Assembly (NCBI GenBank): GCA_021323415.1
Contig: JAJONM010000011.1
Location: forward strand, 1-37,765
Reading direction: 5' to 3'
Length of the DNA: 37,765 bases
Source of the DNA: Rickettsiaceae bacterium
GTDB lineage: Bacteria > Pseudomonadota > Alphaproteobacteria > Rickettsiales > UBA6187
Shown here: piece by piece, positions 27,912-36,041 of the stretch
Layout of the letters: each line of letters opens with the position of its first letter
Position numbering within the stretch: position 1 is the stretch's first letter
Position numbers and translations under genes: made by a program
Notes under the pieces: model-generated
Seen by the model: the letters and a program-made list of their open reading frames with translations, nothing else
Told to the model about the DNA's origin: nothing
Database searches by the model: none

Positions 27912-27939
27912 AGACGGAGTTAGGAAACCCCGTCTGGCA
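27912..27939 (-). terminator. Hairpin after envZ
   Basis: CCAGACGG(A)GTT and AAC(C)CCGTCTGG form a strong stem with one mismatch, starting two bases past the envZ stop. On the minus strand no long T-run follows, so it may be a Rho-type or stability hairpin rather than a classical terminator. Confidence 0.5.
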
Positions 27940-27941
27940 AC

Positions 27942-29240
27942 TTAAACCAACAACCGAATCACTACCCTAAGCCCGCCAATCGGGCTGTCTTCCAGCGTTA
28001 TATCGCCGCCATAGCCTGTGACTATATCCTTGGCAATAGAAAGCCCGAGGCCGGTATTGCCGCTTTCTAAATGGCGGGAGGAGTCGAGGCGATAGAATGG
28101 TTTGAACACCAGTTCACGTTTATTAACCGGGATGCCGGGGCCATTATCATCGATAGCGATTTCAACCTCTTTATCTGAAATGGATACAGTTATCATAACC
28201 CGCTCGCCATAACGCAGGGCATTATCGATAATGTTAGTAAACACGCGGCGGATGGCATTGGAGTTAATGTGTAATTCTGCGCCTTTTTGCGCCTTCAGCT
28301 CAATGTTTTTATGATTGTGGCGATAACCGGCGATAACACTGCGGAGCAAATCAGAGATGTTGACTGAGTTATCAGTCACGCGTTCTTTACCCTTGGCAAA
28401 ATCCAGGAAGCCCTGGACCATCTTTTCCAGCTCGGTTACGTCATCTTGTAATTCCTTAATTTCATCGGTTTGTTTCATCATGGCCAGCTGCAGTTTCATA
28501 CGGGTAAGCGGGGTTTTAAGGTCGTGCGAAACTCCTGCCAGCATTTCAGTGCGCTGCTCGATTTGTTTACGTATCCTGTCGCGCATATCAATGAAAGCAT
28601 TTGCCACCTGACGTACTTCAGTTGCTCCTGCCGGTTTGAAATTGTCGGTATCCTGACCTTTCCCGAATTTATCAGCAACGGTGGCGAGCGTAGTGATTGA
28701 CCGCACCTGGTTACGCATAAAGAATATGGAAATGGTGATAAATATCAGGGCAGTCCCGGTCATCCAGAGGATGAATATGTAGCTGGAGGGGTTACGCAAT
28801 CTTTTGTCAGAGGAGATTATACGTAATACCCCATCAGGCAACTCGATTTCGGTTACAACGTCGGATTTGTCGTTGGTGTAATATACCGAGTGATTTTCCT
28901 GTATTCGTCTATCGACTGCAGCAGTGAATGTGCCAAAATCGTTTAGCACTTCTTTGGATGTGGGGGATATTGGTTTGTCTCTTAGCAGCGATATTTTAAG
29001 ATCAGATGAGTTGTTTAATAAATCAGCCATTGCTTCGCGGGTTTCAGGTGGCTCGCTTTTAATGGCGGCAGTTATCATGTTGATGTCGTTAGAAAGCGCG
29101 ATCGCCATATGGTTACTAACGCCGCTCCAATGCCTTTGATAGAATATATATACGGCGAAAAGCTGCACGATTATGTTGGGCAGCAGTATGATAAGCAGAA
29201 AACGCTTGAAGAGGGAGTGGGGGAGAAGATTTTTAAGCAT
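27942..29240 (-). CDS. EnvZ-type sensor histidine kinase
   Basis: 432 residues: TM1 near 13-33, a periplasmic domain of about 120 residues, TM2 near 155-175, a HAMP segment, HisKA with His239 in LAGVSHDLKTPLTRMKLQL, and HATPase boxes NIIDNALRYGE, DDNGPGIP and NTGLGLSIAKDI. Length, layout and the H-box match EnvZ-like osmosensor kinases. It lies downstream of the OmpR-type regulator in the same direction, 124 bases apart with a hairpin between. The ATG at 29240 is directly preceded, on its own strand, by repeated CACTCAACACTA words and no Shine-Dalgarno. Stimulus and targets cannot be deduced. Confidence 0.9.
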   Translation of the reverse strand: MLKNLLPHSLFKRFLLIILLPNIIVQLFAVYIFYQRHWSGVSNHMAIALSNDINMITAAIKSEPPETREAMADLLNNSSDLKISLLRDKPISPTSKEVLNDFGTFTAAVDRRIQENHSVYYTNDKSDVVTEIELPDGVLRIISSDKRLRNPSSYIFILWMTGTALIFITISIFFMRNQVRSITTLATVADKFGKGQDTDNFKPAGATEVRQVANAFIDMRDRIRKQIEQRTEMLAGVSHDLKTPLTRMKLQLAMMKQTDEIKELQDDVTELEKMVQGFLDFAKGKERVTDNSVNISDLLRSVIAGYRHNHKNIELKAQKGAELHINSNAIRRVFTNIIDNALRYGERVMITVSISDKEVEIAIDDNGPGIPVNKRELVFKPFYRLDSSRHLESGNTGLGLSIAKDIVTGYGGDITLEDSPIGGLRVVIRLLV

Positions 29241-29273
29241 TTTAGTGTTGAGTGCTAGTGTTGAGTGTCAGTG
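29241..29273. repeat. Iterated-word element at the envZ start (element B)
   Basis: Two 13-base units, TAGTGTTGAGTGC and TAGTGTTGAGTGT, with a further CAGTG directly next to the envZ start codon. The words are the same as those in the right arm of the tatC/rlmD palindrome (36004-36041). Here only one arm is present. Confidence 0.65.
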
Positions 29274-29322
29274 ATAGTACAGGTAATTTGTTACAATTGC
29301 ACTGAAAATAACCTTACCCTAG

Positions 29323-29351
29323 GCAGGAAGGGTTTGCAAACCCCTTCCTGC
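29323..29351. repeat. GGAAGGGGTTT-type hairpin, copy 2, between ompR and envZ
   Basis: GCAGGAAGGGTTT-GC-AAACCCCTTCCTGC, nearly perfect with one unpaired C. It shares its core with the hairpin at 27855-27878. Located after the ompR stop, it may reduce read-through so that less kinase than regulator is made. Confidence 0.65.
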
Positions 29352-29364
29352 GATAGGCTCTTCA

Positions 29365-30039
29365 CTAGTCACTATAAAGAACATAACCCTGCCCCCTTAT
29401 TGTTTTTAGGTAAACTGGCTTTTTCGGGTCTTGTTCGATTTTATTGCGAAGGCGGGTGATTTGTACATCGATTGAGCGTTCGTTGATGCCGCCACAAAAG
29501 CGGGCTAATTCTTCGCGCGAGACGGTTGTCTGCAGGTTGCTGCATAAAATGGTTAGCAGCTGTGCCTCATTGGAAGTTATATAAATATTCTCTCCATCTT
29601 GTTCTAGTGAGTTCTTTGCTGGATTATATGATATATTCCCGAATTTTATGATTTTTGCTGCTACTTCGTTTTTAGTGCGTTGTAAAATACGTTGTATGCG
29701 AAGTAGCAATTCCCGTGGTTCAAAGGGTTTGGCAAGGTAATCATCTGCGCCACTTTCGAGGCCGCTGATACGATCTTCAACATCACCCATTGCGGTTAGC
29801 ATAAGCACAGGTGTGTTGGAGGATTTTCGTAGTTTCTTAGTGAATTCAACACCATTTTCCCCTGGCATCATTACGTCAGCAATGATAAGATCGAAAATGA
29901 ATTCTTGTGTTTGATTACGGGCATCGTAGGCATCTTTGGCGGTGGAGACGAAAAATCCCTTATCCTGCAGGAAACGCGCGAGCAGGTCGCGGATTCTGGT
30001 GTCGTCGTCTAGGATTAGGATGTGGGTTATTGGTTTCAT
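29365..30039 (-). CDS. ompR: OmpR-type response regulator
   Basis: About 224 residues. Receiver domain with ILILDDDTRIR, phosphoacceptor Asp55 in DLIIADVMMPGENG, Thr in PVLMLTAMGD and Lys in YLAKPFEPREL. The C-terminal winged helix has NEAQLLTILC, RSIDVQITRLRNKIEQDP and YLKTIRGQGYVLY. It partners the adjacent EnvZ-type kinase. Start: ATG 30039 (MKPITHILIL) is chosen; a TTG at 30060 is an artefact of the upstream repeat. The repeated element C touches this ATG, so no Shine-Dalgarno is present. Target genes are unknown. Confidence 0.92.
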   Translation of the reverse strand: MKPITHILILDDDTRIRDLLARFLQDKGFFVSTAKDAYDARNQTQEFIFDLIIADVMMPGENGVEFTKKLRKSSNTPVLMLTAMGDVEDRISGLESGADDYLAKPFEPRELLLRIQRILQRTKNEVAAKIIKFGNISYNPAKNSLEQDGENIYITSNEAQLLTILCSNLQTTVSREELARFCGGINERSIDVQITRLRNKIEQDPKKPVYLKTIRGQGYVLYSD

Positions 30040-30103
30040 AGTGTAAAGTGTAAAGTGCAAGTGTAAGGATTTTCTTGCACTTTACACTTACACTTGCACT
30101 ATG
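30037..30103. repeat. Iterated-word palindrome between ompR and ilvE (element C)
   Basis: The left arm CATAGTGTAAAGTGTAAAG with GTGCAAGTGTAAGG is mirrored by CTTGCACTTTACACTTACAC with TTGCACTATG on the right. Arms consist of repeated GTGTAA/GTGCAA words with register slips. The left end is the ompR start codon (CAT), and by symmetry the right end is ATG (30101-30103), which opens a 21-codon ORF before ilvE. Confidence 0.75.
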
Positions 30104-30180
30104 TCTATCATAAATCTACTTGCGCCAAGTACTAACAGGGCTTATAACGTTGGTAATTCTAATTAAATTCGGTAACTAAA

Positions 30181-31056
30181 ATGGCTACTACACTCCCTTT
30201 TGATGATCGTGATGGGTTTATCTGGTATAACGGGCAAATGGTTAACTGGCGTGATGCGAAAGTGCATTTGCTAAACCATGGTTTACACTATGCCAGCAGC
30301 GTGTTTGAGGGTGAGCGTGTCTATAACGGCAAGGTATTTAAGCTGACTGAGCATAGCATACGGTTCAAAAAATCGGCAGAAATCTTAGGTTTTGAGATTC
30401 CTTATAGCGTTGCAGAATTAGATCAATTCACTAATGACATCGTGAAAAAGCAGGGTATTGTTGATGGTTATGTTCGCCCGGTTGCATGGCTAGGTAGCGA
30501 TTATATGAAGATTTACGCATCTGGAAATAAGGTGCATACCGCAATTGCTACCTGGGTTTGGCCAACTTATTTTGCTGAAGAATTATACAAAACCGGCATT
30601 AACCTGTGTTGGGCAGACTGGAAGCGTCCGGCGCCTGATACTGCGCCGACTTCAGCCAAGGCTGCTGGCCTTTACATGATCTGCACCATGAGCAAACGTA
30701 AAGCCGAAGAAGGTGGTTTCCATGATGCTATGATGCTCGATTACCGCGGCTATATTGCTGAGGCTACGGGAGCTAATTTCTTCATGGTGGTAGATGGAGA
30801 ACTGCACACTCCAACGCCGGATTGTTTCCTAAACGGTATTACGCGCCTGACTGTTATCGATCTGGCTAAATCACTTGGTATAAAAGTGGTTGAACGCCAT
30901 ATGAAACCAGAAGAACTGGCAAAAGGGCAGGAAGCGTTCCTGACTGGTACTGCCGCTGAAATCACGCCGGTTGGCGCGATTGGTGAGTATAAATTCAAGC
31001 CGGGTGCGGTTACCCAGAAGTTGACCAAGGCTTATCATGAGCTTGTTAGGAGCTAA
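30181..31056 (+). CDS. ilvE: Branched-chain amino acid aminotransferase
   Basis: PLP-dependent class IV aminotransferase catalysing the last step of leucine, isoleucine and valine synthesis. 291 residues. MVNWRDAKVHLLNHGLHYASS with VFEG forms the N-terminal domain; PTSAKAAGLYMICTMSK carries the PLP lysine (Lys160); GYIAEATGANFF and the FLTGTAAEITPVGAIG phosphate cup follow. Length is slightly short but normal for the group. No Shine-Dalgarno is evident before ATG 30181. cydA starts 17 bases after the stop, so the genes may be co-transcribed. The assignment is firm. Confidence 0.95.
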   Translation: MATTLPFDDRDGFIWYNGQMVNWRDAKVHLLNHGLHYASSVFEGERVYNGKVFKLTEHSIRFKKSAEILGFEIPYSVAELDQFTNDIVKKQGIVDGYVRPVAWLGSDYMKIYASGNKVHTAIATWVWPTYFAEELYKTGINLCWADWKRPAPDTAPTSAKAAGLYMICTMSKRKAEEGGFHDAMMLDYRGYIAEATGANFFMVVDGELHTPTPDCFLNGITRLTVIDLAKSLGIKVVERHMKPEELAKGQEAFLTGTAAEITPVGAIGEYKFKPGAVTQKLTKAYHELVRS

Positions 31057-31073
31057 CCTTATGTGAGGTATAT

Positions 31074-32474
31074 ATGGAAATTGACCCGATTCTTCTTGCA
31101 CGTATCCAATTCGCTTTTACGATCAGTTTCCATATTATATTTCCTGCTTTCACAATCGGATTATCAAGTTTTCTGGCAGTGGTGGAATGGCGCTGGCTTA
31201 AAACAGGAGATGAACGGTTCCGCGACATCTATAAATTCTGGATAAAGATATTTGCTGTGGCGTTCGGCATGGGCGTAGTATCGGGTGTTGTAATGTCTTA
31301 CCAGTTTGGTACTAATTGGTCTGTTTTCTCAGATAAAGTTGCCAATGTAATAGGGCCATTACTTAGTTTTGAAGTGCTGACGGCTTTCTTTCTGGAAGCT
31401 TCATTCCTCGGTATAATGTTGTTTGGGTGGGAGCGAGTAAGCAAAAAAATGCACTTTGCTTCTACATGCATTGTAGCAGTTGGTACATTGATATCTGCTT
31501 TCTGGATTCTTGCTGCAAATAGCTGGATGCAAACCCCCCAAGGGTTTGAAATTGGTGCAGATGGCCGTTTAATGCCTACTAACTGGCTGGAAATTATTTT
31601 CAATCCGTCTTTCCCATACCGGTTAGTGCATATGGTAACGGCTGCTTATCTTACCACGGCTTTTGTTGTAGGTGGTGTCGGCGCGTTCTATTTATGGAAT
31701 AAGCGCTATATACCGCAAGCGCGCATTATGCTTGGTATGGCAACTATTATGGCGGTATTTGTTGCTCCAGCCCAGGTTTTTATAGGTGACTTACATGGAT
31801 TAAATACTTTAAAACACCAGCCTGCTAAAATTGCAGCAATGGAAGGTATATATGATACCCAGACATCAGCTCCTTTGACATTAATAGGCTGGCCTGATGA
31901 CCAGGAAGAGAAGATGAAATATGGTATTGAAGTGCCGGGGCTTGCAAGCCTGATACTTACCCATGATTGGAATGGTGAAATTAAAGGCCTGAAAGAATGG
32001 TCAAAAGAAGACCGCCCACCAGTTTTGCCGGTATTCTGGTCGTTCCGCGTAATGGTAGGGATAGGTATGTTAATGGTGCTTATTGGGCTTGCCAGCGGTG
32101 TACAATATTTGCGCGGGAGGCTATTTGAATCGCGGTGGCTGCAAGTATGGTGGATGGCTATGATGCCTTCAGGGTTTGTTGCGTTATTAGCTGGTTGGTT
32201 TGTTACAGAAATTGGCAGGCAGCCATATACTGCTTATGGTATCTTACGTACGGCAGAGTCCGTTTCACCAGCTATATTAGGCCCGCAGGTGGCTTGGTCA
32301 TTACTGGCATTTGTGGTTATGTATACATTAGTATTTGGTGCCGGAAGTTACTATATCCTGAGACTAATAGGAAAAGGCATCCCTGGCGCTGAGGAGAAGG
32401 AGCAATATTATAAACATAGTAGAGAAGCATCTGCGATTGAAGGAAGCGTAAGCCAGGAGGAAAAAAATGTTTGA
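31074..32474 (+). CDS. cydA: Cytochrome bd-type quinol oxidase subunit I (CIO type)
   Basis: Haem-bearing subunit of the bd-type terminal oxidase, which oxidises quinol and reduces oxygen with high affinity. 466 residues, about nine membrane segments. RIQFAFTISFHIIFPAFTIG contains the haem b595 ligand His20; SFEVLTAFFLEASFLGIMLFG, PVFWSFRVMVGIGMLM and GRQPYTAYGILRTAESVSP are family segments. The length and short Q-loop region (GLKEWSKEDRPP) indicate the cyanide-insensitive CioA branch rather than E. coli CydA (522 residues). It overlaps cydB by 8 bases. The assignment is firm; the CIO subtype is supported by the DUF2474-like gene downstream. Confidence 0.94.
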   Translation: MEIDPILLARIQFAFTISFHIIFPAFTIGLSSFLAVVEWRWLKTGDERFRDIYKFWIKIFAVAFGMGVVSGVVMSYQFGTNWSVFSDKVANVIGPLLSFEVLTAFFLEASFLGIMLFGWERVSKKMHFASTCIVAVGTLISAFWILAANSWMQTPQGFEIGADGRLMPTNWLEIIFNPSFPYRLVHMVTAAYLTTAFVVGGVGAFYLWNKRYIPQARIMLGMATIMAVFVAPAQVFIGDLHGLNTLKHQPAKIAAMEGIYDTQTSAPLTLIGWPDDQEEKMKYGIEVPGLASLILTHDWNGEIKGLKEWSKEDRPPVLPVFWSFRVMVGIGMLMVLIGLASGVQYLRGRLFESRWLQVWWMAMMPSGFVALLAGWFVTEIGRQPYTAYGILRTAESVSPAILGPQVAWSLLAFVVMYTLVFGAGSYYILRLIGKGIPGAEEKEQYYKHSREASAIEGSVSQEEKNV

Positions 32475-33489
32475 TTTCTCTAATCTTGTTGATTTGCCGC
32501 TTATATGGGGATTTATAATAGCCACTGCAATTTTTCTGTATGTATTGCTCGATGGCTTTGACTTAGGGATAGGGGTTATTTTTCCTTTTGCCCCATCAGA
32601 TAAATGCCGTGATAGGATGATGAATTCTATTGCTCCATTCTGGGATGGCAATGAAACCTGGCTGGTGTTAGGCGGGGGTGGGTTACTTGCCGCATTCCCT
32701 CTTGCATATTCTATCTTACTTCCAGCTTTTTACATTCCTATTATCATAATGTTGCTTGGCCTTATTATGCGGGGTGTGGCATTTGAGTTCCGTTTTAAGT
32801 CGCACGGAAAGTCGAGACGTTTGTGGGATTATGCTTTTCATTTTGGTTCCCTTGGTGCTGCCTTTTTTCAGGGGGCAATTTTAGGAGCGTTCGTGCAAGG
32901 TGTTGAGGTTGATGGCCGCAATTTTTCAGGCGGCCCATTTGACTGGGCGACTGGTTTTTCAACAATGACCGGAATTGCGGTTGTATTTGGTTATGCGTTA
33001 CTTGGTTCGACATGGCTTGTTATGAAAACCGAAGATTTAACACAAGACTGGTCACGCAAAGTGGCATCTTACGTGCTTGGGTTTGTCGGTATTTTTATGG
33101 CACTGGTTAGCATGGTAATGCCGTTACTTAATGAGCAGGTAAAGAATTTCTGGTTTAGCACGCCAAACATATACTATTTGCTTCCTATACCTGTGTTAAC
33201 CCTGGGGTTATTCATAATGATATGGAACGATTTGCATAAGAGGGGACATGAAACCCGACCATTCTTTGCCAGTATCGCAATTTTCCTGATGGGTTATATT
33301 GGCCTTGGCCTTAGCCTGTTTCCGTGGATTGTCCCATTTAAATATGATCTATGGGCAGCGGCTGCGGCAGGGCCTGCGTTATCACTTATGCTAGTTGGGG
33401 TAGTGCCGCTACTGCCGCTTATTTTAGGTTATACGGGTTATTGCTATTATATTTTCCGGGGTAAAACCAGCCATGAGCATATATATTAA
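32467..33489 (+). CDS. cydB: Cytochrome bd-type quinol oxidase subunit II (CIO type)
   Basis: 340 residues, about eight membrane segments. The N-terminal FLYVLLDGFDLGIGVIFPF, the segment RDRMMNSIAPFWDGNETWLV and the later GVAFEFRFK are diagnostic of CydB/CioB. It is the partner of subunit I, sharing an 8-base overlap with AGGAGG just before the ATG. Its own stop is overlapped by the next small gene. The assignment is firm. Confidence 0.95.
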   Translation: MFDFSNLVDLPLIWGFIIATAIFLYVLLDGFDLGIGVIFPFAPSDKCRDRMMNSIAPFWDGNETWLVLGGGGLLAAFPLAYSILLPAFYIPIIIMLLGLIMRGVAFEFRFKSHGKSRRLWDYAFHFGSLGAAFFQGAILGAFVQGVEVDGRNFSGGPFDWATGFSTMTGIAVVFGYALLGSTWLVMKTEDLTQDWSRKVASYVLGFVGIFMALVSMVMPLLNEQVKNFWFSTPNIYYLLPIPVLTLGLFIMIWNDLHKRGHETRPFFASIAIFLMGYIGLGLSLFPWIVPFKYDLWAAAAAGPALSLMLVGVVPLLPLILGYTGYCYYIFRGKTSHEHIY

Positions 33490-33625
33490 GAAGATAGCCA
33501 GCTGGTTTGATAGCCATCCTAAGCTTAAACAATGGGCATGGTTTATAGTGCTATGGTGCGCAGGGTTATTTACTGTGCTGGCACTTTCTTATCCGATTAA
33601 ATGGATTATAAAAAACGCGATATGA
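33473..33625 (+). CDS. DUF2474-like small subunit of the bd oxidase (50 aa)
   Basis: ATG 33473 lies 17 bases inside the end of cydB and opens a 50-codon frame ending TGA 33623-33625. One transmembrane helix (QWAWFIVLWCAGLFTVLALS) precedes YPIKWIIKNAI. A short protein with W-x-x-x-x-W in one helix, encoded directly after cioAB, is typical of DUF2474, the CIO counterpart of the CydX/CydS peptides. The overlap with cydB suggests coupled translation. It supports assembly or stability of the oxidase by analogy with CydX; this is inferred. Confidence 0.75.
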   Translation: MSIYIKKIASWFDSHPKLKQWAWFIVLWCAGLFTVLALSYPIKWIIKNAI

Positions 33626-33722
33626 GAGAAAGTAGTCCCCTTAGCAGAATGTTGGATACTAACCCATTTCTCATGCTCAGAATTACAAAAGTTGTTCGGT
33701 TCAAACCCACTCTGCAAAAGTC

Positions 33723-33745
33723 ATACTGCGGCTTGACCGCAGTAT
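33723..33745. terminator. Hairpin between the oxidase operon and serS (convergent)
   Basis: ATACTGCGG-CTTGA-CCGCAGTAT, a perfect 9-bp stem in the gap between convergent transcripts. No T-run on either side. It may terminate or protect both messages, and resembles common dispersed palindromes of proteobacterial genomes. Confidence 0.5.
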
Positions 33746-33775
33746 CCAGGTATTTTCTAAAATTCCAGGATGACG

Positions 33776-35062
<1,287 letters not shown>

Positions 35063-35084
35063 TTAACCTTCTGTTTGATAATTT

Positions 35085-35175
35085 AGTGCAAGTTGTTAGT
35101 GCAAGTGCAAGTGCAAGTGCAAGTGCAAGTGCAAGTGTTATGAGATTTCTTGCACTAACTACTTACACTTGCACT
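35085..35175. repeat. Iterated-hexamer palindrome with (GTGCAA)6 tract (element D)
   Basis: Six perfect tandem GTGCAA units occupy 35099-35134, followed by GTGTTA. The right arm (about 35150-35175) is the complement of the shorter pattern GTGCAAG-TGTAAG-TAG-TTAGTGCAAG. The left arm therefore looks expanded relative to the right by slippage. The right arm supplies the last codons and stop of tatC (AAA GTG CAA GTG TAA on the minus strand). Confidence 0.85.
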
Positions 35176-35927
35176 TTTCTTTTCTCTATCCATTTACATA
35201 AAAATATTGAGCATTCGTATAACAACATCATAGGCAAGGCAAGCCCAATCTGGCTGATGACATCGGGCGGAGTTATAAAGGCCGCGATGATAAAGATAAT
35301 CACGATTGCATAGCGGCGCTTTTTTATCAGGCTCGCGGATGACAAAAAGCCAACTTGCGCGAGTAGGCCTAGCAAAACCGGCATTTGGAAAGCAATACCA
35401 AATGCCATTATGAGGCTGATAACCAGTGATAAATATTCGCTTACCCGCGCTTCGAGCTGGATTGGCAGGCCGCCGCTTGCGCCCATATTCTCAAAGCTTA
35501 AGAAGAAATGCCAGGCAGTTGGGATTATGAAATAATAGACCAGTGCGGCGCCGGCTAAGAATAGCACCGGTGTGGCAAATAGGAATGGCAGTAGTAAATG
35601 ACGCTCTTTTTTATACAGGCCGGGGGCGAGAAAGATGTAAAGCTGCGAGGCAATAAACGGGAATGATACGAATAAGGCGCTATAAAAAGATAGCTTTAGA
35701 TAAGTAAAAAATGCTTCCGTGAGCCCTGTGTAGATTAGCTTACGGCCATCCTGGTCCTGATACATATCGGCAAGTGGTTGCACCAAAAATGAGTAAATAT
35801 CTTGGGCAAAATAGTAACAAAAGCAAAAAGCTATCAAGAAAAAGACAGCAGAAAACATTACGCGGATACGTAATTCCGCCAGGTGTTCTTTGAGTGATGC
35901 GGTGTTTTTGTTTAGGTCTTCGGTCAT
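35163..35927 (-). CDS. tatC: Twin-arginine translocase subunit TatC
   Basis: Membrane receptor of the Tat pathway for folded proteins. 254 residues with six hydrophobic segments. SLKEHLAELRIRVMFSA is the conserved N-terminus, and LYIFLAPGLYKKERHLLLPF and FGIAFQMPVLLGLLAQVG are family segments with the conserved Glu and Phe-Gln-x-Pro. tatA and tatB are not in the window; they would normally lie upstream but a divergent gene occupies that side. The start codon is the left end of the mirror element E, and no Shine-Dalgarno is present (CACTCCTTTATG). The assignment is firm. Confidence 0.95.
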   Translation of the reverse strand: MTEDLNKNTASLKEHLAELRIRVMFSAVFFLIAFCFCYYFAQDIYSFLVQPLADMYQDQDGRKLIYTGLTEAFFTYLKLSFYSALFVSFPFIASQLYIFLAPGLYKKERHLLLPFLFATPVLFLAGAALVYYFIIPTAWHFFLSFENMGASGGLPIQLEARVSEYLSLVISLIMAFGIAFQMPVLLGLLAQVGFLSSASLIKKRRYAIVIIFIIAAFITPPDVISQIGLALPMMLLYECSIFLCKWIEKRKVQV

Positions 35928-36041
35928 AAAGGAGTGTTAAGTGTTAGTGTTAAGTGTTAGTATATAGCGGAAAATCTGGAAAATAACATCAATTAGTGAT
36001 ACTTACTAGCACTCAACACTAACACTTAACACTCCTTTATG
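35925..36041. repeat. 38-base mirror arms joining the tatC and rlmD start codons (element E)
   Basis: 35925-35962 and 36004-36041 are inverted copies matching at 36 of 38 positions, separated by 41 bases. Each arm is ATG-side AAAGGAGTG followed by alternating GTGTTAA and GTGTTA words; the two differences are both in the inner part. The outer three bases of each arm are the start codons of tatC (minus) and the methyltransferase gene (plus). Confidence 0.9.

Noticed and set aside
30040-30060. Longer ompR start at TTG
   Set aside because: Those codons are the repeat arm; the receiver domain begins at ATG 30039.
35085-35175. CRISPR-like array
   Set aside because: Units are 6 bases with no spacers.
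35925-36041. CtrA boxes from repeated TTAA
   Set aside because: The TTAA pairs are nine, not seven, bases apart.
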